Assembly: GCA_035551355.1 (NCBI GenBank)
Contig: DASZNF010000070.1
Span: 1-43,459 of the forward strand
Length of the DNA stretch: 43,459 nucleotides
Direction of reading: 5' to 3'
DNA from: DATATV01 sp035551355
GTDB taxonomy: Bacteria > Actinomycetota > Actinomycetes > Mycobacteriales > Pseudonocardiaceae
In this document: one piece after another, positions 14,812 to 23,409 of the stretch
Numbering within the stretch: position 1 is the stretch's first letter
How the letters are laid out: each line of letters opens with the position of its first letter
Notes under the pieces: generated by a model
Seen by the model: the letters and a program-made list of their open reading frames with translations, nothing else
The model's database searches: none
What the model was told of the DNA's origin: nothing
Translations under genes and position numbers: made by a program

Positions 14812-14937
14812 TCATGGGCTGGCCGGTGTGTCGAATGTCAACGTCCGGACGTCCGGTTCCACGGGCTGGACATCCACGGCGCGGATGGGGCGCTCGGTGC
14901 GCCGCGCTCGGAGTACCTGGTGGTCATCGGCCGACAT
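14812..14937 (-). CDS. Possible 41-residue small protein upstream of the importer
   Basis: An ATG at 14937 opens a 41-codon frame beginning MSADDHQVLRARRTERPIRA and ending VRTLTFDTPASP. It stops with TGA 7 bases before the GTG of the permease gene. About 80% of third positions are G or C, which matches real genes here. There is no strong ribosome site (GGAAAA at about -12) and no family I recognise. It could be a leader peptide or small protein of the operon, or chance. Confidence 0.35.
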   Translation of the reverse strand: MSADDHQVLRARRTERPIRAVDVQPVEPDVRTLTFDTPASP

Positions 14938-15008
14938 GGGCGTTTTCCGGAACCGGTGAACCGTTCTGGGTACCGTGAACGTTGCACGAGTAGAGGTAAA
15001 CCGGACAC

Positions 15009-18000
15009 ATGGGGGACGACAGAATGCCTGGGGGTTTCAAGATCACGCCTTCCGACCTGCACAATTCCGGATCGCAGCTCAGCGATTTCGGCACGCAGGT
15101 GGCGTCGGGCGGAGACAAGCTGGAGGACATCGGCTCGCGCCTGGCCAAGAACGCCGGCCGGGACAAGTCCGGGGTCGGCTCGGTGCTGGTCAAGGCGCTG
15201 GGCAAGGGCACCGAGGTGGCGGGCAAGGTGTTCAGCGAGGGCGGCCGGGTCGCCGGCGCGGCGGGCAAACGCCTGCACACCTCGGCCACCGCGCACGAGC
15301 ACAACGAATCCGATCTGACCAAGTCGTTCAGCGACGTCCACGATCCCAAGGGCACGCCGAAATCCCCGCACGGCAGCGGTTCCCATGACGCACCGCATCA
15401 TCCGCCGGCCAGCGATTCCGGCGACGGCAAAAAGGCCGGTCACACCGAGCCGTCCTCGACGAACCCGGACCGGCCCATCGGCGACCACAACAAGAACCCG
15501 GCGGAGAACGACACCCCGACCAAGGACCGGGTAGACTGCGGCGACCCGATCGACATGGCCACCGGCCGGATGATGCTGACCCAGGACGACGTCGAGCTGG
15601 ACGGTGTGTTGCCGCTGGTGTTGTCCCGCACACACCTGTCCACCTACCGGCTGGGCTGGTCGTTCGGCCCGGCCTGGGCATCCACTGTGGACCAGCGGGT
15701 GGAGATCGACGGCGAGTGGGTGCATTTCGCGGCCGAGGACGGCACGTTGCTGCGCTATCCCCGCCCGGTGCTGGACGTGGACATGCTGCCCGAACTGGGG
15801 CCGCGCTGGCCGTTGTCGGTGCAGGAGGACGGCAGCCTGGCCATCACCAAGCCGGACCAGATCCTGTTCTTCGCGCCATTCGACGGAAACCAGCGCCCGA
15901 TCACCGGCATCGTCGACGCGCGCTACCACAGCATCTGGTTCGAACGGGACGAGCGGGGCGTGCTGACCGGCATCGAGCAGTCCGCGGGCAGCCGGATCGC
16001 GGTGACCACCGAGAACGGCCTCATCACCGCGTTTTCCCTTGGGCGGCAAGGGGATGAGCCGGATCTGGAGTTGGTGCGCTATCGCTACGACGAGCAGCGC
16101 AACCTGACCGAGGTGATCAATTCCTCCGGGTGGCCGCTGCGGTTCGACTACGACGCCGAACACCGGATCGTCGGCTGGGAAGACCGCAACGGCATGTGGT
16201 ACCGCTACGACTACGACGCCGAGCACCGCTGTGTCCGCTCCACCGGCGCCGACGGTTATCTCAACTACAGCTACGGCTACGACCGGGACAACCTGCGCAC
16301 CATCGCCACCGACTCCCTCGGCGCCACCACGATTTTCCAGCTCAATCAGCAGTTGCAGGTCATCGCCCAGACCGATCCGCTGGGCCGCACCACGCGCTGG
16401 GAGTACGACCGCTACGACCGGATGCTCGCCGAGACCGATCCGCTCGGCGCGACCACCCGCTACCGCTACACCGAGGACGGCCAACTGGCCGAGATCGCCA
16501 GTCCCGACGGCACCCGCACGGTCGTCGAATACGAGGACGGACTGCCGGTCACGGTGGTCGATCCGGACGGGGCGGTATGGCGGCGCGAATACGCCGACAC
16601 CGGCGAACTGAGCGCGCTGATCGACCCGCTCGGCGCGCGGACGAGCTTCGGCTACGACGAGCACGGCCACCTGGCCACCATCACCGACGCCCTCGGCGCG
16701 ACCACTCGGATCGAGTCCACGGCGGCCGGTCTGCCCACGGCGGTGACCGACGCGCTGGGAGCGGTGACCCGGTACGACTATGACCGGTTCGGCCGCGCCC
16801 GGTCGATCACCGATCCGCAGGGCGGGGTGACGAAGCAGGCCTGGACGATCGAGGGATTGCCCTTGGCCCAAACCGATCCCGATGGCGCGGTGCACCGCTG
16901 GATCTATGACGGCGAAGGCAACATCCGCCAGAGCATCGACCCCACCGGCCTGGTGAGCAGCACCGACATCGCCGCGTTCGATCTACCGGTCACCGAAACC
17001 GCTCCGGACGGCGCCCAACTGCGCTACACCTACGACACTGAACTGCGGCTGACCTCGATCACCAACGCCACCGGCCAAACCTGGCGCTACACCTACGATC
17101 CGGCCGGGCAGCTGGTCTCGGAGACCGACTTCGACGGGCGTACCCATCGCTACGCCTACGACCCCGCCGGACGACTGATCGAACGCACCAACGCCGCCGG
17201 CCAGACGGTCCACTTCCGCTGGGATGCCAACGGAAGGCTGGTGGCCCAGCAGATCGGTGAGGAACTCACCGAGTACGCCTATGATCCGGCCGACCGGTTG
17301 GTGCGGGCGCGCACCGCGCACACCGAACTGGTGCTGGAGTACAACGCGCTCGGTCAGGTGGTGGCCGAGACGATCGACGGCCGCACGGTGCGCTCGCGGT
17401 ACGACCAGCTCGGTCGCCGGGTGCGCCGGAGTACGCCCTCTGGTGCGGAGAGCGCGTGGGAGTACGACGCCGAGGAGCGGCCGGTGGTGCTGCGCACGGC
17501 CGGCCAGACCATGCGGTTCGCGCACGACGCGGCCGGGCGGGAGACCGAACGCCGGTTCGGCGCGGACGCGGTGCTGGCCCAGACCTGGGACGCCGGTAGC
17601 CGGTTGGCCACCCAGTCGGTGTGGACCGCCGACTCGCCGGATCGCGGGTTTCCGTTGCGCCGCTACGGTTATCGGCACGATGGGCAGCTGCGCGAGGTCG
17701 ACGAGGCGTATGGCGGCAGCCGGCAGTACGAACTGGACCAGGCGGGCCGGGTCACCGCGGTGCGGGGGGAACGGTGGGCCGAGAGCTACGCCTACGATCC
17801 GGCCGGGAACATCACCCGGTCCGAGTTCGCCGGCCCGCGCCCGGCCGCGGTGGACGAACTGGGCGAGCGGGAGTACACCGGAACGCTGCTCACCCGCGCC
17901 GGTGGGTTCAGCTACGCGCACGACGCGCAGGGTAGAACTGTGTTGCGTCAACGAGTTCTCGGCGCGGGCACCGAGACCTGGCGCTACGAATGGGATGCGG

Positions 18001-19655
18001 CCGACCGGCTGACCGCGGTGACCACCCCGGACGGCAGTCGCTGGACCTACCAGTACGACCCGATCGGCCGTCGCATCGCCAAGCGGCGGATGGGCGAAAG
18101 TGGCCGGGTGGCCGAGGAGGTGCTGTTCACCTGGGACGGCGACCAGGTCGCCGAGCAGGTGCACGACCGCAGCCGGGCCGTGGTCTGGGACTGGGCGCCG
18201 GGCACCGACCGGGTGCTCAGCCAGACCGAGCGAGTCACCGACAGGCAGGGCTGGGTGGACCGAGGCTTCTACGCCATCGTCACCGATCTGGTGGGCACCC
18301 CGACCGAACTGGTCGATCCGCGCGGCGACTTCGCCTGGCACGCGGACGCAACGCTGTGGGACAGCACGGTGTCCACGGTGGGTAGTGCGGACACGCCGCT
18401 GCGTTTCCCCGGCCACTACCACGACCAGGAAACCGGCCTGCACTACAACCGTTACCGCTACTACGATCCGGCCAACGGCCGGTACCTGTCCGACGACCCG
18501 CTCGGCCTGGCCCCCGGCCCGAACCCGAGGGCCTACGTGTCCAACCCGACCGGCTGGATCGACCCCATGGGCCTGACTCCGTGCCGACGCTCGGAGCTGC
18601 ACAAGAACCCGTCCGGTCCGTCGCTGCGCGTGCGTGGACCGCGCGACTCGAACAAGAGGAACAAGACCCCGAACCAGATCAATGATCAGGATTCTTGGAA
18701 CCACGTCGCAACGAGCAACGCCAAGGTGAACACGAAGAAGGAACGGGCGACGTTCAAGAAGGACTCACAGACCATCGCCGAGGAGAACCGGGACGCGGCC
18801 CGGCACATGTTCCGGCAGACCCCACACATGACCGAGGCGCATCAGGATGTTCAGCACGCCAACACCAGTGCGAACGCTCTGGAGCAGATGGGCAGGCATG
18901 ACGACAAGACCAAGCCCTACTGGAGGAAGCAGGACGCGCGGGACGAGCGGCTGGCCGTGGACGCCAACGAGCTGCACACGAAGAATCCGACGCGCCCGCA
19001 GTCGATGCTGGACCAGACCGACCATGATCTGCAGTCCACCAGCAACAAACTGGAGGGCGCGCAGGCGGTACTGCGGCGCCACAACGGTGTCATCATCGCG
19101 GGCGACCACGGGGGCAACAAGGCGTTCCCGTTCCTGACCGACAACATGAAGGCGCTGAAGGACTCCGGAGTCAAGACGATCTATTCGGAGAGCCTGCGCG
19201 ACGACACGCACCAGAAGATGGTGAACCAGTATCTACAGACCGGGAAGATGCATCCCGATCTGCAGAAGTTCGTCAACGCGCCGGACAACCGCGGCGTCGG
19301 GGACATGCTGACCGCGGCCCAGCGCGAAGGCGTGCACGTGCAGGGAACCGGCGGCTGGCCGGCGCGGCGGCCGGGGCCGGACGCGGCCGGGCTGCACACT
19401 CGAGCCGGCATGTACAACACCTACGCTTCCCAGGTGGTGCAACAAGGTCAGGCCGAGCATGGGGGCAAGTACGTGATGGAGGTCGGCGAGGCGCACGCCA
19501 CCACACATGCCGGGCCGCCCGGTGGCACGACGGTCCAGGGACAGCACATTCCGGAGAACTTCCCCGGCCTGGGCAACATTCTGAACGTGCCCGCGCTTAA
19601 AACCGGGGCACCTGTGGTGCCGTACGGGGTGGACACCTTCGAGCAGCTGCGTTAG
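15009..19655 (+). CDS. RHS/YD-repeat polymorphic toxin with ChaN/TIKI-like C-terminal tip
   Basis: This 1548-residue protein starts with a helical region (1-110, ITPSDLHNSGSQLSDFGTQV) like WXG100/ESX substrates; there is no signal peptide. A His/Ser/Pro-rich linker leads to DUF6531 (about 178-250, DCGDPIDMATGRMMLTQDDV), then YD/RHS repeats (about 340-1130). The conserved RHS core is GLHYNRYRYYDPANGRYLSD (1143-1162), ending at PTGWIDPMGL (about 1176-1185), the usual cleavage-type boundary. The variable tip (1187-1548) is Lys/Asn/His-rich. It contains AGDHGG (around His1367) and MEVGEAHA (Glu1494, His1496), a pattern that resembles ChaN/EreA/TIKI-type toxin domains (inference). ATG at 15024 has the better ribosome site (GGGGGA). 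No immunity gene follows. Confidence 0.9.
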   Translation: MGDDRMPGGFKITPSDLHNSGSQLSDFGTQVASGGDKLEDIGSRLAKNAGRDKSGVGSVLVKALGKGTEVAGKVFSEGGRVAGAAGKRLHTSATAHEHNESDLTKSFSDVHDPKGTPKSPHGSGSHDAPHHPPASDSGDGKKAGHTEPSSTNPDRPIGDHNKNPAENDTPTKDRVDCGDPIDMATGRMMLTQDDVELDGVLPLVLSRTHLSTYRLGWSFGPAWASTVDQRVEIDGEWVHFAAEDGTLLRYPRPVLDVDMLPELGPRWPLSVQEDGSLAITKPDQILFFAPFDGNQRPITGIVDARYHSIWFERDERGVLTGIEQSAGSRIAVTTENGLITAFSLGRQGDEPDLELVRYRYDEQRNLTEVINSSGWPLRFDYDAEHRIVGWEDRNGMWYRYDYDAEHRCVRSTGADGYLNYSYGYDRDNLRTIATDSLGATTIFQLNQQLQVIAQTDPLGRTTRWEYDRYDRMLAETDPLGATTRYRYTEDGQLAEIASPDGTRTVVEYEDGLPVTVVDPDGAVWRREYADTGELSALIDPLGARTSFGYDEHGHLATITDALGATTRIESTAAGLPTAVTDALGAVTRYDYDRFGRARSITDPQGGVTKQAWTIEGLPLAQTDPDGAVHRWIYDGEGNIRQSIDPTGLVSSTDIAAFDLPVTETAPDGAQLRYTYDTELRLTSITNATGQTWRYTYDPAGQLVSETDFDGRTHRYAYDPAGRLIERTNAAGQTVHFRWDANGRLVAQQIGEELTEYAYDPADRLVRARTAHTELVLEYNALGQVVAETIDGRTVRSRYDQLGRRVRRSTPSGAESAWEYDAEERPVVLRTAGQTMRFAHDAAGRETERRFGADAVLAQTWDAGSRLATQSVWTADSPDRGFPLRRYGYRHDGQLREVDEAYGGSRQYELDQAGRVTAVRGERWAESYAYDPAGNITRSEFAGPRPAAVDELGEREYTGTLLTRAGGFSYAHDAQGRTVLRQRVLGAGTETWRYEWDAADRLTAVTTPDGSRWTYQYDPIGRRIAKRRMGESGRVAEEVLFTWDGDQVAEQVHDRSRAVVWDWAPGTDRVLSQTERVTDRQGWVDRGFYAIVTDLVGTPTELVDPRGDFAWHADATLWDSTVSTVGSADTPLRFPGHYHDQETGLHYNRYRYYDPANGRYLSDDPLGLAPGPNPRAYVSNPTGWIDPMGLTPCRRSELHKNPSGPSLRVRGPRDSNKRNKTPNQINDQDSWNHVATSNAKVNTKKERATFKKDSQTIAEENRDAARHMFRQTPHMTEAHQDVQHANTSANALEQMGRHDDKTKPYWRKQDARDERLAVDANELHTKNPTRPQSMLDQTDHDLQSTSNKLEGAQAVLRRHNGVIIAGDHGGNKAFPFLTDNMKALKDSGVKTIYSESLRDDTHQKMVNQYLQTGKMHPDLQKFVNAPDNRGVGDMLTAAQREGVHVQGTGGWPARRPGPDAAGLHTRAGMYNTYASQVVQQGQAEHGGKYVMEVGEAHATTHAGPPGGTTVQGQHIPENFPGLGNILNVPALKTGAPVVPYGVDTFEQLR

Positions 19656-19663
19656 TCGATAGG

Positions 19664-19694
19664 GCCGGCCGGACTCGTGGTGAGTCCGGCCGGC
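19664..19694 (+). terminator. Hairpin terminator after the RHS gene
   Basis: A perfect 13-bp stem (19664-19676 with 19682-19694) closes a 5-base loop, starting 8 bases after the RHS stop codon. No T-tract is present. Confidence 0.75.
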
Positions 19695-19699
19695 TCGCC

Positions 19700-20294
19700 G
19701 TGTCAGGAGCGGTGGTGGACCTCACCGAGCCGATTGGCGGCCGGTCAGTGGGAGCCGGCCACCGAGGTCGACTGGTCGGCCACCGTGGCGCTGCCCGCCG
19801 AGATCGAGGACGCGGTGGTGCAGGTGATGACCTACCTGGTGGAGAACGAGCACGCCGCGCTGATGATCCCGGCCCGGATGCTGGCCAACCTGAACCGCAC
19901 TATCGCGAGGTGATGCAGCTGCTGGCCAGCCAGGTCGCGGACGAGTCCCGGCACGTGGACATCTTCACCCGCCGCGCGCTGCTGCACCGCGACGAGCTCG
20001 GCGTGTCCGGCGCGGGCGGCCGGGCCTCGCTGCAATCTCTGCTCAACGAACCGGATTTTCACCCTCGCCTCGTTCCTGCTGTCCGTGCTCGGCGAGGGCA
20101 CTTTGGTTGACCTGCTGCAGTTCCTGAACGAGCACGTGCCCGACCCGGTGACCGCGACGGTGACCAAACTGGCCGGGCGGGACGAGGCCCGGCACGTGGC
20201 GCTCGGCGTCGCGCACACCGCGCACCTGGTGCGGGCCGATCCGTCGTTCCTGTCCCGGCTGCGGGGCGTCCTGCACACCCGGAACTTCATGTGA
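19700..20294 (+). pseudogene. Frameshifted ferritin-like diiron protein
   Basis: Three consecutive frames spell one protein. The first is WEPATEVDWSATVALPAEIE through VENEHAALMIPARMLAN (to about 19900). The second is EPHYREVMQLLASQVADESR then HVDIFTRRALLHRDELG (to about 20055). The third is FTLASFLLSVLGEGTLVDLL through AGRDEARHVALGVAHTAHLV, ending at 20294. Paired ExxH-type motifs (DESRH and DEARH) and ENEH mark a ferritin-like carboxylate-bridged diiron fold. One shift lies near 19900 and another in the TTTT run at about 20056-20059. The N-terminus is also missing, so the gene is dead unless the sequence has errors. Confidence 0.75.
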
Positions 20295-20389
20295 GCCGGC
20301 AACTGCACGTGATCGCCACCGGAGGGCACCTCGATCGGTCGGTGCGGGCGCGATGATGCCTGTGGCACAAGCGAAATGCTTGCGTCTGG

Positions 20390-20481
20390 CGGAGATGGAC
20401 GGGAATCGAACCCGCCAGGCCGAGATACCCGGCCTCAACGGTTTTGAAGACCGCGGCGCCCACCAGGACGCGTACATCTCC
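20390..20481 (-). tRNA. selC: tRNA-Sec (anticodon UCA)
   Basis: The minus strand folds as selenocysteine tRNA. It has an acceptor arm (GGAGATGT with CCATCTCC, the eighth pair mismatched) and a 6-bp D stem with a 4-base loop (GCGTCC-TGGT-GGGCGC). The anticodon arm is CGGT-CTTCAAA-ACCG with TCA at 20447-20445. A long variable arm (AGGCCG...CGGCCT) and a 5-bp T arm around GTTCGATT complete it. After discriminator G, an encoded CCA follows (20389-20387). A -10-like TAGACT lies about 20 bases upstream (20507-20502). The 6-bp D stem and long extra arm separate it from tRNA-Ser. It inserts selenocysteine at UGA codons together with SelA, SelB and SelD, none of which is in this window. Confidence 0.95.
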
Positions 20482-20582
20482 CCGAACCAGGACCGCCGCC
20501 AGTCTAGCGGGTGCCGCGGGAACGGAGCCAGGCCAGTGTGGACGATCGACGATGCGATCCAGGACACTGCGGGCGAGGTCCC

Positions 20583-20588
20583 TATAAT
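20583..20588 (+). promoter_or_regulatory. Consensus -10 element TATAAT
   Basis: A perfect TATAAT lies 88 bases before the small gene at 20676, in very GC-rich surroundings. No good -35 is visible at 17-18 bp (CAGGAC). A 7-bp hairpin (20633-20639 with 20644-20650) follows in what would be the 5' leader. It may drive the small gene and the 3-hydroxyacyl-CoA dehydrogenase. Confidence 0.4.
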
Positions 20589-20675
20589 TCGGTCGCCGCT
20601 CCGGGGTCGCGGCAGTGGAACAGGATATGCTCGCCTGCTTGCCAGCAGGCAATGATCGCAAGGTGGTGGGGGAAC

Positions 20676-20885
20676 GTGGACGACGAGGCGATGACCCGGC
20701 TGCGGCAGGCCATCAGCGCCTTGACCCGGAAGGGCCGCACGGTGGAATCGCGCATCCGCGCCGCCCGCGGCAAGGTCGTCGCGGCCGCCACCGAGGGGCT
20801 GCCGGCCAAACAGCAGCAGCGCCTGCTCGATGCCCTGCCCGCGCTGGAGGCGCTGGTCGAACAACTGCGCGGCAGCACCAGGTGA
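20676..20885 (+). CDS. Small helical protein, unknown function
   Basis: This 69-residue, strongly helical and charged protein contains EAMTRLRQAISALTRKGRTV and AKQQQRLLDALPALEALVEQ. The second half resembles the C-terminal dimerisation helix of MarR-type regulators, but no DNA-binding domain is present, so that resemblance may be structural only. GTG at 20676 has a GGTGGGGGAAC leader. It precedes the 3-hydroxyacyl-CoA dehydrogenase by 37 bp in the same direction and may be co-transcribed. Confidence 0.55.
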   Translation: MDDEAMTRLRQAISALTRKGRTVESRIRAARGKVVAAATEGLPAKQQQRLLDALPALEALVEQLRGSTR

Positions 20886-20922
20886 TCCGGCGGCGGACCC
20901 GGGTCGGACGAGGAGGTCGAGG

Positions 20923-22458
20923 ATGACGGCGATCGAACCGGCACGGACGGTGTGCGTGGTCGGCAGCGGCTCGATGGGCGCGGGCATCGCGCAGGTCGCG
21001 GCCACCGCCGGGCACCAGACCCTGGTGATCGACGCGGAACCGGCCCGGGCCGGATCGGCGGTCACCGACATCCGGGCCCGGCTGCGCCGGCTGACCGAGA
21101 AGGGGCGGCTGACCGAGGCCGAGGCGGCCGCCGCGAGCGAACGGGTGCAACCGTTGGCGTCGTTGACCGAGCTGCGCGGCGAACCGTGCGGGCTGGTGGT
21201 CGAGGCCATCGTGGAGGACCTCGCGGCCAAGCGGTCGGTGTTCGCCGAACTGGAGGATCTGGTCGCCGAGGACTGCGTGCTGGCCAGCAACACGTCTTCC
21301 TTGTCCATCACCGAGATCGGTGCCCGGCTGCGTCGCCCGGAACGCTTCCTTGGCATGCATTTCTTCAACCCCGCGCCGTTGATGCGGTTGGTGGAGATCG
21401 TGTCCGGCCTGGCCACCGAGCCCGCCGTGGCCGCCGCCGTGCGGGACACCGCGGCCGCCTGGGGCAAGACGCCGGTCGATGTCCGGGCCACGCCGGGTTT
21501 TCTGGTCAACCGCATCGCCCGGCCGTTCTACGCCGAGGCGTTCCGGCTGGCCGAGGAGTGCGCGGCCGAACCGGTGGTGATCGACGCGGTGCTGCGCGAC
21601 GGCGGCGGTTTCCGGATGGGGCCCTTCGAGCTGACCGACCTCATCGGACAGGACGTCAACGAGGCGGTCACCCGCTCGGTCTGGCAGTCCTACCACCACG
21701 ATCCGCGCTACACGCCCTCGCTGGCCCAGCGCGAACTGGTGGCCGCGGGCTGGCTGGGCCGCAAGTCCGGGCGCGGCATGTACGACTACGCGGAGGGCGC
21801 GGACAAGCCCGCCGCCCCGGCCATCGAGCCGGGCTCGGCCCCGGCCAAGGTGATCGCGCACGGCGAATCGGCTCAGCTGGGCGAAATCCTGACCCGGACC
21901 GGCGTGACCGTGACGCCCGCGGACGACGCGGACCCGGCCCTGTCCGGGATGGCGGAACTGCCCAGCGGCGTGGTTCTCGCGGTCACCGATGGCCGGTTGG
22001 CCACGGTGCGGTCGGCGCGGCTGGGTCGGCCCGTGGTGCTCGTCGACCGGCTGGGCGATCCGGCCGCCGGCAGCCGGATTGCCGTGACCGCGTCGGATGG
22101 CGCGTTTCCGGAGGCGCTGGCCGAGGTGGCCGCGTTGCTGGCCGCGGGTGGGCTGACCGCGCACCGGGTGGACGACGTGCCCGGCCTGGTGGTCGCGCGG
22201 ACGGTGGCCATGCTGGTGAACAGCGCGGCCGACGCGTTGTGGCAGCAGGTCGGCGGCCCGGCCGACATCGACACCGCGATGCGCCTGGGCGTGAACTACC
22301 CGAGCGGGCCGCTGGCCTGGGGCGACGAATGGGGACTGGGCTCGGTGGTCACGCTGCTGGACAACCTGGCCACCGAGTACGGCGACGGCCGCTACCGGGT
22401 CTGCCCGCTGCTGCGCCGCCGCGCGCTGACCGGCGTGCCGCTGCACGCAACCGACTGA
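20923..22458 (+). CDS. 3-hydroxyacyl-CoA dehydrogenase (PaaH/3-hydroxybutyryl-CoA dehydrogenase type)
   Basis: This 511-residue soluble enzyme has an NAD-binding fold with VVGSGSMGAGIAQVAA (12-27), LVVEAIVEDLAAK, ASNTSSLSITEIG and the catalytic histidine in GMHFFNPAPLMRLVEIV (His146). Two 3HCDH C-domains follow, the second near AMRLGVNYPSGPLAWGDEWG. The two-C-domain length matches PaaH-type enzymes, which oxidise 3-hydroxyadipyl-CoA or 3-hydroxyacyl-CoA in aromatic or fatty-acid breakdown. No other paa genes are nearby, so the exact substrate is open. ATG at 20923 follows AGGAGGTCGAGG. Confidence 0.9.
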   Translation: MTAIEPARTVCVVGSGSMGAGIAQVAATAGHQTLVIDAEPARAGSAVTDIRARLRRLTEKGRLTEAEAAAASERVQPLASLTELRGEPCGLVVEAIVEDLAAKRSVFAELEDLVAEDCVLASNTSSLSITEIGARLRRPERFLGMHFFNPAPLMRLVEIVSGLATEPAVAAAVRDTAAAWGKTPVDVRATPGFLVNRIARPFYAEAFRLAEECAAEPVVIDAVLRDGGGFRMGPFELTDLIGQDVNEAVTRSVWQSYHHDPRYTPSLAQRELVAAGWLGRKSGRGMYDYAEGADKPAAPAIEPGSAPAKVIAHGESAQLGEILTRTGVTVTPADDADPALSGMAELPSGVVLAVTDGRLATVRSARLGRPVVLVDRLGDPAAGSRIAVTASDGAFPEALAEVAALLAAGGLTAHRVDDVPGLVVARTVAMLVNSAADALWQQVGGPADIDTAMRLGVNYPSGPLAWGDEWGLGSVVTLLDNLATEYGDGRYRVCPLLRRRALTGVPLHATD

Positions 22459-22537
22459 GCAGCTGTCTGCCTGTCGGCAAGCAATTGGGAAAGCCGTTTT
22501 ACCGCAAGGCAAACTGCAGAGCAAAAGGGGAGCGGGT

Positions 22538-22858
22538 TCAGTCCGGCAGTTCGCCGTGCAGCACCGGGCGCATGAACGTCCGCTCGTAGCGCAGGACGCA
22601 GCCGCTCTCGTCCCGGATGCGGTCGGCGGCGATGAAGTCCGGATCGACGCCGAACAGGGTTCGATACTGCTCGTAGTCGGCCAGGGAGGGGAAGGAGAAC
22701 AGCGCCAGTGCCCGGTCGCTGGCGCCCTCACTGGGCAGGAAGTAGCCGTGGTGCGTGCCGCCGTGCCGATTGACCAGCGCGATCCAGGCCCGGCCGAACC
22801 GCTCGAAGGCGTCCAGCTTGCCGGCGTCGACGGTGTACTCCACCACGCATGTGATCAC
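22538..22858 (-). CDS. NIPSNAP-family protein
   Basis: This 106-residue ferredoxin-like dimeric alpha/beta barrel protein contains VVEYTVDAGKLDAFERFGRA, GGTHHGYFLPSEGASDRALA and LADYEQYRTLFG. These match the short bacterial NIPSNAP family, whose biochemical role is mostly unknown. It is convergent with the 3-hydroxyacyl-CoA dehydrogenase gene, and no operon partner is evident. Confidence 0.85.
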   Translation of the reverse strand: MITCVVEYTVDAGKLDAFERFGRAWIALVNRHGGTHHGYFLPSEGASDRALALFSFPSLADYEQYRTLFGVDPDFIAADRIRDESGCVLRYERTFMRPVLHGELPD

Positions 22859-23073
22859 GCCCGACGGTAACAGCCGAGGCCCCCGGCTCGGCCGACAGCC
22901 TTCCTGATTCTGTGCCGACTTCGCGGTCTACGAACTCCGCAGCCGGGACTCGATGTCCTTGGCGATGGCGGCCGCGTGGGTCGACCTCCTGCGGCCACCG
23001 CCGCATCACGTCTCACTTTCCCGATACGTTCCCGGATTCCGCCCGCGGCGCCGATTGCCGCGGGCGGGCAATC

Positions 23074-23322
23074 TTATCGGCGGCGGGCCCGGTAGTGGTG
23101 CCGCACCAGCGCGGCGGCAAAGCCCAGGGTGAGCACGCCGCACACCACGTTGACCGCGATCATCCCGGCCGCGGAGGACACCACGCTGCCGGTGGCGCCG
23201 AGCACCAGCAGCAGCCACAACACCGGACGCGTCCAGTTACGGCGCGCGGATTCCGGGCCGGACGGCGGCGCGGGCTGGTCGGCCATGGCGGGCTGGTCGG
23301 TCAGGGAAATTCTGGAGGCCAT
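23074..23322 (-). CDS. Small two-helix membrane protein, unknown function
   Basis: This 82-residue protein has a hydrophilic N-terminus and two membrane helices (about 34-51, VLWLLLVLGATGSVVSSAA, and 52-71, MIAVNVVCGVLTLGFAAALV), ending in a basic HHYRARRR tail. An AGGAG site lies before the ATG at 23322. The 215-bp stretch on its far side (22859-23073) shows only a short open minus-strand end (STHAAAIAKDIESRLRSS, stop near 22927), which may be a remnant of another gene. Confidence 0.6.
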   Translation of the reverse strand: MASRISLTDQPAMADQPAPPSGPESARRNWTRPVLWLLLVLGATGSVVSSAAGMIAVNVVCGVLTLGFAAALVRHHYRARRR

Positions 23323-23409
23323 GGGGTGCTCCTCGGTCGGGGTGGTCGTCGTTGTTCCCCAAGACTAGAAATCTCCGGCCGCGCGGACGATCCAGTGGTG
23401 TGCCGAGTC

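Noticed and set aside
14838..16895. Very long open frame opposite the RHS gene
   Set aside because: It mirrors the RHS codon pattern and its translation is rich in repetitive Gly/Val/Arg/His without family motifs, a typical high-GC antisense artefact.
15009..19655. RHS gene as part of a prophage or Tc-toxin cluster
   Set aside because: No integrase, phage structural genes, VgrG or TcA/TcB partners are present on either side.
19911..19913. In-frame TGA in the ferritin-like gene as a selenocysteine codon, given selC nearby
   Set aside because: The frame after the TGA is not protein-like, and the family continues in a different frame, so it is a frameshift.
20633..20650. Hairpin GCCTGCT-TGCC-AGCAGGC as a SECIS element
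   Set aside because: No in-frame TGA with protein-like sequence lies just upstream, and it is in a likely untranslated leader.
20713..22731. Long antisense frame opposite the 3-hydroxyacyl-CoA dehydrogenase
   Set aside because: The sense strand encodes a full-length, clearly recognised enzyme; the antisense has no domain.
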